From Flavobacterium sp. SUN052 (GTDB lineage Bacteria; Bacteroidota; Bacteroidia; Flavobacteriales; Flavobacteriaceae), in assembly GCF_028867935.1 (NCBI RefSeq), contig NZ_JAPQNS010000001.1:1178001-1242000 (forward strand): a DNA stretch of 64,000 nt, in the 5' to 3' direction. Of the stretch, positions 25,688-33,501 are shown piece after piece; position 1 is the stretch's first letter, and the number at the start of each line of letters is the position of its first letter. The notes below the pieces were generated by a model. That model searched no databases and was not told the DNA's origin. It saw only the letters and a list, made by a program, of their open reading frames with translations. Position numbers and translations under genes: made by a program.

Positions 25688-26327
25688 ACCTCTTGAAGTG
25701 CTGATTCTGATTGTTCTAGTAGCGCCATTTATCTATGCTGCCTTTGTATGGAATCAGATACCAGCGACGATCGTCTCGCACTATGATATTCAGGGACAGC
25801 CCAACGACACCCAGCCTAAGGAGATGTTTTTGCTGATTATGGGAGGGGTGCAGCTTTTTCTATATGTTTTGCTACGGTTTGTGCCAGGGGCGGGCGTTTT
25901 CCCGAATGAACAGACTGGCAATTTCCATCGACTCAGATTGGCGGCAACTCTGTTTTTATCGGGGTTAACGGCCTGGATGATCTACAGTGGCATCCACGCC
26001 GACCAGACGCACAATACATCGGTGATATTGGTGCTTGTGATGGGTCTACTCGCAGCCATCGGGAATTACATGACAACCATTCGGCCTAATTTCTTTGTGG
26101 GTATTCGCACGCCCTGGACCTTATTCAACGAGACAGTCTGGCGCAAAACACACCAGATGGCTGGTCGACTATGGGTGGGCGGGAGCATACTTGGGGCCAT
26201 ACTGTTGCTGATGGTACCAACGGACTGGCAGCTTGCCCTGTTGCTCACTGTAGTAGGTGTTCTGGTAGTTGTGCCCATTGTTTACTCATATCTCGTTTAC
26301 CGGCAAGAAAAACAACGACTGGCCTAA
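25671..26327 (+). CDS. SdpI-family membrane protein
   Basis: A 218-residue membrane protein with a DUF1648-type first segment (PATIVSHYDIQGQPNDTQPKE) and about six hydrophobic helices, plus the SdpI signature PNFFVGIRTPWTLFNETVWRKTHQMAGRLW near 140-165. SdpI gives immunity to SdpC and recruits SdpR to the membrane. It is translated from a start inside the 3' end of the sdpR-like gene, so the two are coupled. No sdpC-like toxin is seen nearby. A secreted hydrolase gene follows after 46 nt, possibly in the same operon. Confidence 0.85.
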   Translation: MKTINKPLEVLILIVLVAPFIYAAFVWNQIPATIVSHYDIQGQPNDTQPKEMFLLIMGGVQLFLYVLLRFVPGAGVFPNEQTGNFHRLRLAATLFLSGLTAWMIYSGIHADQTHNTSVILVLVMGLLAAIGNYMTTIRPNFFVGIRTPWTLFNETVWRKTHQMAGRLWVGGSILGAILLLMVPTDWQLALLLTVVGVLVVVPIVYSYLVYRQEKQRLA

Positions 26328-26373
26328 TTACACTTTTACTTTACAGAGCATTCATTTAATTGACTCATTACCA

Positions 26374-27321
26374 ATGAAAACTATTATTTTTCTACTCCTG
26401 ATTGCCCACGCAACCTTCGCGCAAACTAATGAGCCCGTGGCTTTTACTACGACTGAAGGCATCGAACTGGGCGGGACACTATCCTTGCCGAAAGATCTTA
26501 GCCGCCCGGTTCCGGTCGTGCTGTTGATTGCGGGATCGGGGTCTACTGATCGAGATTGTAACAGTGGGTCACAGCTTAAAAGCAACGCCTATGCCATGCT
26601 CGCCGATAGTCTGAACCGGATGGGGGTGGCTGTGCTCCGTTATGACAAGCGTGGTAGTGGAAAGAACATACCCGCCGTGGTGAAGCAACTAAAGCCCGAA
26701 AATCATCGGTTTGATTTCTATGTCAACGATGCGGTTGGTTTCATCAAGCAACTTCAGGCCGACAAACGGTTTAATAAAGTGTTTGTAGCGGGCCACAGCG
26801 AAGGCTCGTTAGTGGGTATGCTAGCCGCCCGGCAAACAAACGCCAGTGGATTTATTTCGTTGGCGGGAGCAGGACGAAATATTGCCGATATTCTGAAAGT
26901 ACAACTGGGTCGGGGGCAATCGCCCGAAGTGCAGCGATACGTCAACGTCCGTCTCGATTCGCTTCGGGCGGGGCAACGGGTACAGTCGGTGACGCCGGGT
27001 CTAATGTCAATTATGAACCCAGCTACGCAACCCGCCATGATCTCCTGGATGAAGTATGACCCGGCGGTAGAAATAGGCCAGTTTAAAGGGCCGGTCCTGA
27101 TCATCCAGGGCAAACGCGATGTGCAGGTAGCTGTCAGCGAAGCCGAATTACTTCAGAAGGCCCGCCCCGATGCTCAAATCGCATATTTCGATCTGATGAA
27201 CCACATATTGAAAGAGGCCCCCGAAGCCTTTATGGCCAATATTCAAACCTACACCGAGCCCAGCCGACCAATAGTGAAAGGTGTGGCTGATTCTATTGCC
27301 GACTTTGTAAAGAAAAAGTAG
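26374..27321 (+). CDS. Secreted alpha/beta hydrolase
   Basis: A 315-residue protein with a signal peptide (MKTIIFLLLIAHATFAQ). The hydrolase core shows VPVVLLIAGSGSTDRDCNSG (oxyanion region), KVFVAGHSEGSLVGML with the nucleophile Ser in GHSEG, and PVLIIQGKRDVQV with the acid; LMNHILKEAP may supply the His. It resembles the secreted esterase/peptidase group often found in Bacteroidota. The ATG at 26374 is chosen because it begins the signal peptide; the open frame upstream overlaps sdpI. Confidence 0.8.
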   Translation: MKTIIFLLLIAHATFAQTNEPVAFTTTEGIELGGTLSLPKDLSRPVPVVLLIAGSGSTDRDCNSGSQLKSNAYAMLADSLNRMGVAVLRYDKRGSGKNIPAVVKQLKPENHRFDFYVNDAVGFIKQLQADKRFNKVFVAGHSEGSLVGMLAARQTNASGFISLAGAGRNIADILKVQLGRGQSPEVQRYVNVRLDSLRAGQRVQSVTPGLMSIMNPATQPAMISWMKYDPAVEIGQFKGPVLIIQGKRDVQVAVSEAELLQKARPDAQIAYFDLMNHILKEAPEAFMANIQTYTEPSRPIVKGVADSIADFVKKK

Positions 27322-27332
27322 CGACCAATCGG

Positions 27333-27370
27333 CCCTACCTGTAGCTCTCTGGGCAGCGGGTAGGGTTTTT
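27333..27370 (+). terminator. Short terminator overlapping the convergent gene end
   Basis: CCCTACC (27333-27339) pairs with GGTAGGG (27359-27365), followed by TTTTT. It lies 11 nt after the hydrolase stop, and its right part encodes the C-terminus of the convergent barrel gene. Confidence 0.6.
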
Positions 27371-27937
27371 ATATCGTCTGGGTTTAGGCGAGCGAAGTTT
27401 GTGGGGTAATCCACCAATGAAAAAATTGTAACCAATAGAAGGTTGGAGGCCAAAGCCCCGGCCTGTCTCCTGAATGGTTCGATACACCCCTAAACTGGCC
27501 TCGATAGCCTGGTTGCGACCCACAAAATGAGCTAGACCAAGGGAGAAAAAGGTAGCGCTGGAACGCTGTGTCCCGATGTAGGGAAACGAATATTCGTAAG
27601 GCCTGATACCCAGAAACAGATCGGCAAAGGCTTTGGTAGTGCCCTTTAAACCAAAGCGATACCTCGAATAAATACGATACCCGAAACCAATGGTGCCTGC
27701 TTTCCGGTTGGTTTCGCCACGGAGGTAAAACCAGAGAGCAATATCAGGATTGTTCAGCATGAAGACCCGGCCAATGGTCAGATTGACGGGCGCGGGAAGC
27801 GTACGGGTTTCATTGTCCCGAAACGGAACAACCGCATTTTGAACGCCACTCCCAACACCAATTCCCCAGCGTCCCTGAGCATGCGCCGGACTCGTTAATA
27901 CCAATAAAAGAATCACTATGGGTAACAGGTAATTCAT
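27335..27937 (-). CDS. Outer-membrane barrel-like protein of unknown function
   Basis: About 200 residues with a signal peptide (MNYLLPIVILLLVLTSPAHAQ). The mature part has alternating strands (RWGIGVGSGVQNAVVPFRD, FYLRGETNRKAGTIGFGYRI, DLFLGIRPYEYSFPYIG) and an FQ/GRGFGLQPSIGYNFF strand typical of small outer-membrane barrels. The C-terminal 18 residues are basic and lie within the convergent terminator, so the true C-terminal strand is probably IGYNFFIGG. The ATG at 27937 gives the signal peptide. Confidence 0.6.
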   Translation of the reverse strand: MNYLLPIVILLLVLTSPAHAQGRWGIGVGSGVQNAVVPFRDNETRTLPAPVNLTIGRVFMLNNPDIALWFYLRGETNRKAGTIGFGYRIYSRYRFGLKGTTKAFADLFLGIRPYEYSFPYIGTQRSSATFFSLGLAHFVGRNQAIEASLGVYRTIQETGRGFGLQPSIGYNFFIGGLPHKLRSPKPRRYKNPTRCPESYR

Positions 27938-28053
27938 TACGATGAGTAAGCAATTTGACAAAAACTACTTACACAACGTCACAATGGTATGTCAATAAGA
28001 TTAGATAGTGTATGAACTGAGGGAATGGGAAAAACAGTAGGCAGTAGGCAGTG

Positions 28054-28103
28054 GCAGTAAGCAGTAGCAATTAATGCATCGTATTACTGCTACTGCTTAC
28101 TGC
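28054..28103. repeat. Inverted repeat, GCAGTAAGCAGTAGC type
   Basis: GCAGTAAGCAGTAGC (28054-28068) pairs perfectly over 15 bp with GCTACTGCTTACTGC (28089-28103); outside, AGTAGGCAGTAGGCAGTGG extends the pairing loosely with TTACTAATACT. The right arm ends 9 nt before the lytic transglycosylase stop. Same word family as the 3980 hairpin. Confidence 0.85.
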
Positions 28104-28112
28104 TTACTAATA

Positions 28113-28874
28113 CTAAGCTGGCGACAAAAACGTCGAATAATCGTCGGGGCGGGAGAGCAACTCCTTATACAGTAGTACCCGGAACAGGTAGTATCGGGTT
28201 TCGCGGGGTAACTTCATCTGATAATAGTCAACGTTGGCTTGCCGACGGAGTTGACCTTTCACATAACCCGGCCCCACATTGTATGCGGCTGCTACCAACG
28301 ACCACGAGCCAAACTGATCGTACAGTTTACGGAGATACCGACAGGCAGCAATGGTAGCTTTGCGGGTGTTGAAACGCTCATCGGTTTTGCCACCAACTTT
28401 CAAACCCAGTTCACGGGCGGTGCCGGGCATTAGCTGCCAATAACCACCAGCGCCTTTGGGTGATAAAGCCCTCGGGTCAAGGCCACTTTCGGCCAACGGA
28501 ATGTACCGAAAATCGGGGGGGATGTTGTAGTCTTCCAGAATGTCATCAACAACCGGGAAGAAAGCATCAGCTCGTTTGCGAAGACCACCAAGTTTTCCCG
28601 TATGCGTCTTGAAAAGGGTAAACACATGTTTCCAGCGAGTCAGCACTGGCTCCTGATCGAGGGGCATGTTTTCACCACAAAAGTTGACATCTAAGAGGGG
28701 TAATTCCGCTTCATTGAAAAGCCCGGCAACGGTCGAAATGTCGGTTAAACCAGAAATGGGCTGAAAACGGGTGTTGTCTTTTGGCGCAACTGAGGAAGGA
28801 GTAATTTGGGTTGCGGCCATCACGGCCGGACGGGCAAACGCCATCAAACATGATAATCCAATTCGTTTAATCAA
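28113..28874 (-). CDS. Lytic transglycosylase, SLT domain
   Basis: A 253-residue protein with an N-terminal signal (MIKRIGLSCLMAFARPAVMA) and a C-terminal SLT domain: NIPPDFRYIPLAESGLDPRA with catalytic Glu, SPKGAGGYWQLMPGTARELG, and VAAAYNVGPGYVK. It cleaves peptidoglycan with 1,6-anhydro formation. No LysM repeats follow, so it is shorter than MltD. The gene ends just after the fold-back repeat and is divergent from the TonB-dependent receptor at 29154. Confidence 0.88.
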   Translation of the reverse strand: MIKRIGLSCLMAFARPAVMAATQITPSSVAPKDNTRFQPISGLTDISTVAGLFNEAELPLLDVNFCGENMPLDQEPVLTRWKHVFTLFKTHTGKLGGLRKRADAFFPVVDDILEDYNIPPDFRYIPLAESGLDPRALSPKGAGGYWQLMPGTARELGLKVGGKTDERFNTRKATIAACRYLRKLYDQFGSWSLVAAAYNVGPGYVKGQLRRQANVDYYQMKLPRETRYYLFRVLLYKELLSRPDDYSTFLSPA

Positions 28875-28959
28875 AACTAAAACTGATTGATGATACTGGG
28901 ATAACGCCAGTTGCTGTCTGTTTAGTTTATTGATTATGAACAGGTTGTGTTGCTTTTGG

Positions 28960-28981
28960 TTACAAACAAATTAGTTTGTAA
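28960..28981. promoter_or_regulatory. Palindrome TTACAAAC-N6-GTTTGTAA
   Basis: Perfect 8-bp arms with a 6-nt centre in the divergent spacer between the transglycosylase and the TonB-dependent receptor. The half-sites match those of the 18-bp operators at 55.6-61.2 kb, which have a 2-nt centre. A smaller hairpin (TCTACT/AGTAGA) follows at 28990-29006. A regulator site is likely; its target gene is not clear. Confidence 0.5.
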
Positions 28982-29153
28982 GTGGATTGTCTACTTTATT
29001 AGTAGATATACTATTGAAAGTCAGTGGAATAGTGATTGCTGAAACGAGCGAAAAAATATCCTTTAAAAAATGTTAATGCATGGGTTAAGTAGCATGTCGA
29101 TTTAACCATCGTATCCTATAAATTTACGGTATTTGCGTTAGCCCACTCGTTTC

Positions 29154-31577
29154 ATGAAATTTGTTTACATCCTCTTTTTAGTATGGCTGTTGGCGCTGTC
29201 GTCCACAGCTCAGGTTAATTATTCGGCTGCCCCTGCCTCTTCCCAAGTTATTCGCGGAACCATACATGATTCTGAAACGGAGCGTCCTTTATTGGGAGCT
29301 ACTCTCTCGCTGGAAGATGCTACTCAGGCATACCCGGCCGTTTCAGATCGTACCGGTGCATTCACATTTGGTCGGGTTCCAATTGGTCGATATCAGCTTG
29401 TAGCCCGCTTTCTGGGATACGAAACCCAAATTGTTTCCGAAATTTTGTTGGAGTCGGGTAAAGAACAGGTTATTGATGTACGGCTCAAAGCTGGCGTTGA
29501 AACCCTCACCGAAACAGTTGTAAAGGGTATCCGTCCCGACAATAGCCTGGGTAGTGTTCAGACCATTTCGCCCGAGCAAATTCTCCGATTTCCCGCTACC
29601 TACCTCGACCCCGCCCGGCTGGCAACGGCTTATGCCGGGGTAATTAATACCAATGACCAGGCTAATAATATCTCCGTTCGGGGTAATTCGCCCGCTGGCC
29701 TGGTGTGGCGACTTGAAGGCGTTGAGGTGGTAAATCCCAATCACTTAAGCAATGCCGGCACCATTGGCGACCGACCACTTCCCTCGGGTGGGGGTGTGAA
29801 TGTCTTAAGCGCGCAATTACTGAGTTCGACCCGTTTTTTGTCGGGAGCCTTTACGCCCGAGTACGGCAACACGCTGGGTGGCATTATGGATATGCGATTC
29901 CGGGAGGGTAACAACCAGAAGCATGAGTTTACGGCGCAGGCGGGCCTGATTGGTATTGATCTGGCGGCAGAGGGACCATTAAACCGACGAACGGGGGCTA
30001 CATATTTGGTAAACTACCGCTATTCGTTTACGGGTTTGCTGGGCCTGATGGGCATCAAGTTTGGGGGCGAAGACATCCGGTTTCAGGATTTGTCGGTGAA
30101 CCTCGCCTTGCCTACGCGTCGGGGAAAACTGACTCTGTTTGGCGTGATGGGCCAAAGCAGCAACGATTTTGCGGCCAAGACCGACTCTCTGCGCGAAGAG
30201 GACAAAGACCGTTTCTCGATCCGGTTCGATTCGTGGGTGAGCGTGGGTGGACTCACGTACACGCAATCATTACAAAACAACTGGCAATGGCGTGTATCGG
30301 CGGTAGCCTCGGCTAACATAAATACCCGCAATCAGATGCCGGGAGCAAGTACGCTGGGCGGGTTGACGGGTAATCCGTTTCAATACGATCGGAGTACTAA
30401 TGCCCGTGCCACCCTACATAACCAGTTTACCCACCGCGCCCGCGACGACCGACGACTCCAGGTAGGGCTTTACCTGACCCGTTGGTATGGCTCGGCGGGT
30501 GTTTGGCGGGGTACGTCGGACTTAGGCGATGCTCCCCGTGCCGGACGCGTGCAGGAGGGGGTTTTGGGTGCGTGGCTTGTTCAGCCCTATACCAATTACC
30601 AGTGGACACCCTCCGAAAAACTGACCCTGAACACGGGGTTACACGCGAATTTTTTCACGCTTAACAAGAACAGTTTCTCGCTGGAACCACGGGTTTCTGT
30701 TCGCTACCAACCCATTGAGCGTCACAGCCTAACCCTGGCTTACGGCCTGCACAGCCAGACACAGCAGCCCATTGTGTATCTATCGCAACCAATGTACCAG
30801 GTGGCCAACGTCAATAATCTTGATCTCGGCTTAACGAAAGCACACCATTTGGTGGCAGGATATACGTATCGGTTTGATGAAACGTCATCCCTGAAAGCTG
30901 AAGCCTATTACCAGTCGTTGTTCAATGTTCCGGTTGCTGCGGACAGAGGTACGCGCCCCTCAAGCGAGCCTGTTTACAGTAGCTATTCGGTACTCAATTT
31001 GCTCGACATCAATGAGTTCGCGCAACAAGCAATTCCATTAGTCAATAAGGGCCGGGGCCGGAATACGGGTCTTGAACTGACGTATCAGAAACTATTGGTC
31101 AAAAATTATTACCTGTTGCTGACGGGCTCGCTGTACGACTCGAAATACCAAACGCTCGATGGGAATTGGATGGACACCCGCTTCAATGGTCGCCATGCCG
31201 TGAACCTGACGGGCGGTAAGGAGTATGTAACGCAGCGCAACACCCACACCCGTATCTGGGGTTTCAACGCCCGCGTTTCTCAACTCGGCGGCTTCCGCGA
31301 CCGTCCGGTCAATGCCGAAGCCTCGCAAAAGGCGGGAGCAACGGTGTACGCCAGTCCCGATTTCAGCGCCCAACTCCCCGACTATTTCCGGGCCGACCTG
31401 CGGGTGTACTGGAAAAAGAGTCGCGTCCGCTACAGCCGCACTCTCTCGCTCGACCTGATGAACGTAACGAACGCTCAAAATCAGGCTTACAGCTACTACG
31501 ACGCGGTGCAGAAAAAAGTAGTGCAAAAATTCCAGTTGGGCCTGCTACCCATTGTGAATTATCGGTGGGAGTTTTAG
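29154..31577 (+). CDS. TonB-dependent receptor with carboxypeptidase-like N-domain
   Basis: An 807-residue outer-membrane receptor. Signal peptide (MKFVYILFLVWLLALSSTAQ), then a CarboxypepD_reg-like domain (IRGTIHDSETERPLLGATLS), a plug domain (PEQILRFPATYLDPARLATA; NNISVRGNSPAGLVWRLEGV) and a beta-barrel ending YRWEF. It is shorter than SusC and has no adjacent SusD, so it is probably an orphan receptor for a substrate not deducible here. The neighbouring island at 31.6 kb separates it from the hexosaminidase operon, so joint regulation is not certain. Confidence 0.88.
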   Translation: MKFVYILFLVWLLALSSTAQVNYSAAPASSQVIRGTIHDSETERPLLGATLSLEDATQAYPAVSDRTGAFTFGRVPIGRYQLVARFLGYETQIVSEILLESGKEQVIDVRLKAGVETLTETVVKGIRPDNSLGSVQTISPEQILRFPATYLDPARLATAYAGVINTNDQANNISVRGNSPAGLVWRLEGVEVVNPNHLSNAGTIGDRPLPSGGGVNVLSAQLLSSTRFLSGAFTPEYGNTLGGIMDMRFREGNNQKHEFTAQAGLIGIDLAAEGPLNRRTGATYLVNYRYSFTGLLGLMGIKFGGEDIRFQDLSVNLALPTRRGKLTLFGVMGQSSNDFAAKTDSLREEDKDRFSIRFDSWVSVGGLTYTQSLQNNWQWRVSAVASANINTRNQMPGASTLGGLTGNPFQYDRSTNARATLHNQFTHRARDDRRLQVGLYLTRWYGSAGVWRGTSDLGDAPRAGRVQEGVLGAWLVQPYTNYQWTPSEKLTLNTGLHANFFTLNKNSFSLEPRVSVRYQPIERHSLTLAYGLHSQTQQPIVYLSQPMYQVANVNNLDLGLTKAHHLVAGYTYRFDETSSLKAEAYYQSLFNVPVAADRGTRPSSEPVYSSYSVLNLLDINEFAQQAIPLVNKGRGRNTGLELTYQKLLVKNYYLLLTGSLYDSKYQTLDGNWMDTRFNGRHAVNLTGGKEYVTQRNTHTRIWGFNARVSQLGGFRDRPVNAEASQKAGATVYASPDFSAQLPDYFRADLRVYWKKSRVRYSRTLSLDLMNVTNAQNQAYSYYDAVQKKVVQKFQLGLLPIVNYRWEF

Positions 31578-31957
31578 CTGGAAATTTACCGTTTAAGAAT
31601 GTGGTTGAATAGGGGTTGAGGATTGGGCGAATTAGTTGTTCCTTTGTCAAAGTACTGACAAGGTCAACACGACAATAAGAGATTCGCTTAATATGAAAGT
31701 GTTGATTTTCAGTGATTTGATATTAAGCGAAGTGTCATACAATAAGTTGTTGGGTGCGGGTCCATAAATTAGCTTCCAATTCCAGCGTTCGTGCAACAAA
31801 TGACACGCCCTGGCTGAGCAAGTTTGGGCTTCCATGTCAGCGTTTTGGCTGACAAGCCGCACGTTCCAACAGGGTAGCTTTTTGTTTGCAGTTCCGAGTT
31901 GTGGCCGACAAACCGCACTCCTTAAAATAGTCACGTTTTAAGAGTTAATTTAACTAC
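31578..31957. other. Non-coding repeat-bearing spacer before the island gene
   Basis: No credible gene in about 380 bp. It holds an 11-bp perfect inverted repeat TCGCTTAATAT/ATATTAAGCGA (31684-31694 and 31720-31730), a degenerate GC-rich block (31823-31867) with hairpin TGTCAGC/GCTGACA (31835-31854), a similar GGCCGACAAACCGCAC unit near 31903, and a 7-bp hairpin CTTAAAA/TTTTAAG (31921-31942) before the next gene. The block resembles one at 32619-32667. Confidence 0.6.
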
Positions 31958-32437
31958 ATGGGTTTTAACATTTCAGGAATCGTTGTCAATAAAAACTACG
32001 AAGACGCCACCACCGAACTTGGAGACAATTTAGGCTTATCACTAACTTCTCATTCTGAAATTACTTACGAGGAAGCCGCCAGAAATTGGAAGGAAGATGG
32101 GATTTGCGACATCTATTTCCATCAAACAGGTACGTTACTTTACTTGTCAATGGACAGATGCACAGAGGGCTACGCAATACCAGGGCAAAAAGTCCTAACT
32201 TTTGCCTTGTCTGAAACCTCAATGGCGTTCAGTTTGAACTACTATGAGAATGACCATTTCGTCAGAGATATCATGGAGTTCGACGGCGATAGAGTTAAGG
32301 ATAAAGGTAATCCATTGCCGCAAGAAGCCACTAACTCGGACGTTTCAGAGTTAATTTTTACAATGATTGGTGAGGTGCTTGGAACTCGCTTTTGGGACAT
32401 TGACTATGCAGCAAAATCATTCCGATACACCTTTTAA
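31958..32437 (+). CDS. Unknown island protein
   Basis: A 159-residue acidic protein (MGFNISGIVVNKNYEDATTE, later SHSEITYEEAARNWKEDG and ending AAKSFRYTF). No signal peptide or membrane helix. By eye it is more AT-rich than the flanking receptor and hexosaminidase genes, suggesting recent arrival. Small unknown proteins of this kind are often carried by mobile cassettes. I do not recognise the family. It is bracketed by degenerate repeats on both sides. Confidence 0.6.
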   Translation: MGFNISGIVVNKNYEDATTELGDNLGLSLTSHSEITYEEAARNWKEDGICDIYFHQTGTLLYLSMDRCTEGYAIPGQKVLTFALSETSMAFSLNYYENDHFVRDIMEFDGDRVKDKGNPLPQEATNSDVSELIFTMIGEVLGTRFWDIDYAAKSFRYTF

Positions 32438-32482
32438 ATCGGTCAGTGCGTTATCATCGCTCCGCGTGGGCAGCTCTCCGGC

Positions 32483-32601
32483 GACAGGAGGCTCGCCACC
32501 GGAGGCAGGCGCACAGCCCAACCCAGCAGGTATGTAAAGGTATCGGACACATGTGTTCAGTAAAGTAACTCGTTCATCATCAACACCTGCGGTCGTTGGT
32601 T
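32483..32601. repeat. attC-like fold-back repeat, copy 1
   Basis: Outer boxes GCCCAAC (32516-32522) and GTTGGTT (32595-32601) and inner boxes GCAGGT (32526-32531) and ACCTGC (32585-32590) can pair, with a variable loop. The left flank (32483-32503) matches the left flank of the copy at 33149-33169 at 18 of 21 bases. It follows the unknown island gene by 45 nt. The layout resembles integron attC sites, but no integrase is in the window. Confidence 0.6.
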
Positions 32602-32849
32602 GGACGCTCAGGCATGGGCTTGGGCTTGTTCCGTCGTTCGGCTTACAGGCCGCTTGCCGCAATTCCGTCCGGTGGTTCGGCGGTCAGGTTCCGGGCGACA
32701 AATAGAAGTTGGATGAGTTTGGGATTTGGGCTTTAACGTCCGGCTCCGGCTTACACAGGGTACGCCACAGTAAAGAGATTAGAGATGCGTTAGGTTGTTC
32801 CGTCTGACAAGACTATCACTATAATCGTCAACATTTAAAGGTTCTTCCT
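32602..32849. other. Degenerate repeat spacer of the island
   Basis: No gene seen. The block at 32619-32667 (TTGGGCTTG, then TTCGGCTTACAGGCCGC) resembles the one at 31823-31867 before the first island gene, so the unknown gene is bracketed by related degenerate units. The remainder is unassigned. Confidence 0.5.
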
Positions 32850-33122
32850 GTGATATTACTGCATGGTAACGTAGATCTATCTTTGGTATTCTGGGGAATG
32901 GTCGGCGGTTTAATTGGTGCGTTAGGCTTTGCCGTGGCTTGTTTCCGTTGGGTGCGCAGGAGTACCTACTACCAAACCCATTATCAGGAAAGCGACATAA
33001 TTGGGCGCGGGTTTCAACTTATCGTGTTTACAATCGGTATCGGTTTCCTAGCCTACATAGTTTTTGGTATAATTAGTTTTGTGCTTGTCTTGTTCTTAGC
33101 AGAGTTAGGTATAAGTATTTAA
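32850..33122 (+). CDS. Small membrane protein of the island
   Basis: A 90-residue protein with two or three hydrophobic helices: LVFWGMVGGLIGALGFAVAC and the C-terminal LIVFTIGIGFLAYIVFGIIS plus VLVLFLAELG, separated by a basic/polar loop (FRWVRRSTYYQTHYQ). The start is GTG at 32850. No family recognised. It is followed after 26 nt by the second attC-like repeat, the same order as the preceding gene. Confidence 0.5.
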   Translation: MILLHGNVDLSLVFWGMVGGLIGALGFAVACFRWVRRSTYYQTHYQESDIIGRGFQLIVFTIGIGFLAYIVFGIISFVLVLFLAELGISI

Positions 33123-33148
33123 ATTTGTTTGTGTGCCTTCGCTCGTGC

Positions 33149-33245
33149 GACAGGGGGCGCGCCACTGGAACGGAGTTGCGGCTCCCAACCTTGCAGGGGT
33201 GTAAAGGCTCGCTTCGCTCGCCATCACCCCCTGCGGGCGTTGGGC
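33149..33245. repeat. attC-like fold-back repeat, copy 2
   Basis: Outer boxes CCCAAC (33184-33189) and GTTGGG (33239-33244) and inner boxes GCAGGGGTG (33193-33201) and CACCCCCTGC (33225-33234) form a two-stem fold-back with a one-base bulge. TGTAAAGGCTCG is shared with copy 1 in part. The right box GTTGGGC fits the integron core GTTRRRY. Confidence 0.65.
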
Positions 33246-33501
33246 GAGTTGGCTGTATACAAGAAACCGTTTGTACAACATACACCTCATGTCATCCCGT
33301 TTATACTCATTGGAACTGTCTTCGCTCATAGGCCGCCAATACTCATGGACTGCATCTGACAAATTTTTTGATTGGCTGGCTCCGTAAATGTCGGTTTCCC
33401 GATAAATGGCTTTATGGCTTTCAGCAATTAGTCCATTCAACGAAGTAGCCATAGCTTATTGTGGATGAACGGGTTACTTTGGTCTACTAAGCGCGCTGCT
33501 G
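33246..33501. other. Spacer after the island
   Basis: About 255 bp without a convincing gene. A minus-strand frame is open from 33452 but its second half is only the reverse reading of the fold-back repeat; its first 70 residues might be a remnant of another cassette gene. No terminator or promoter was recognised. Confidence 0.4.

Noticed and set aside
31647..31934. Minus-strand 95-residue ORF
   Set aside because: It runs through the degenerate repeat block, has no start or domain that fits a real protein, and looks like a by-product of the repeats.
33105..33452. Minus-strand 115-residue ORF
   Set aside because: Its second half is the reverse reading of the attC-like fold-back repeat and it overlaps the end of the small membrane protein gene. 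The first half might be a gene remnant, but nothing supports it as a functional gene.
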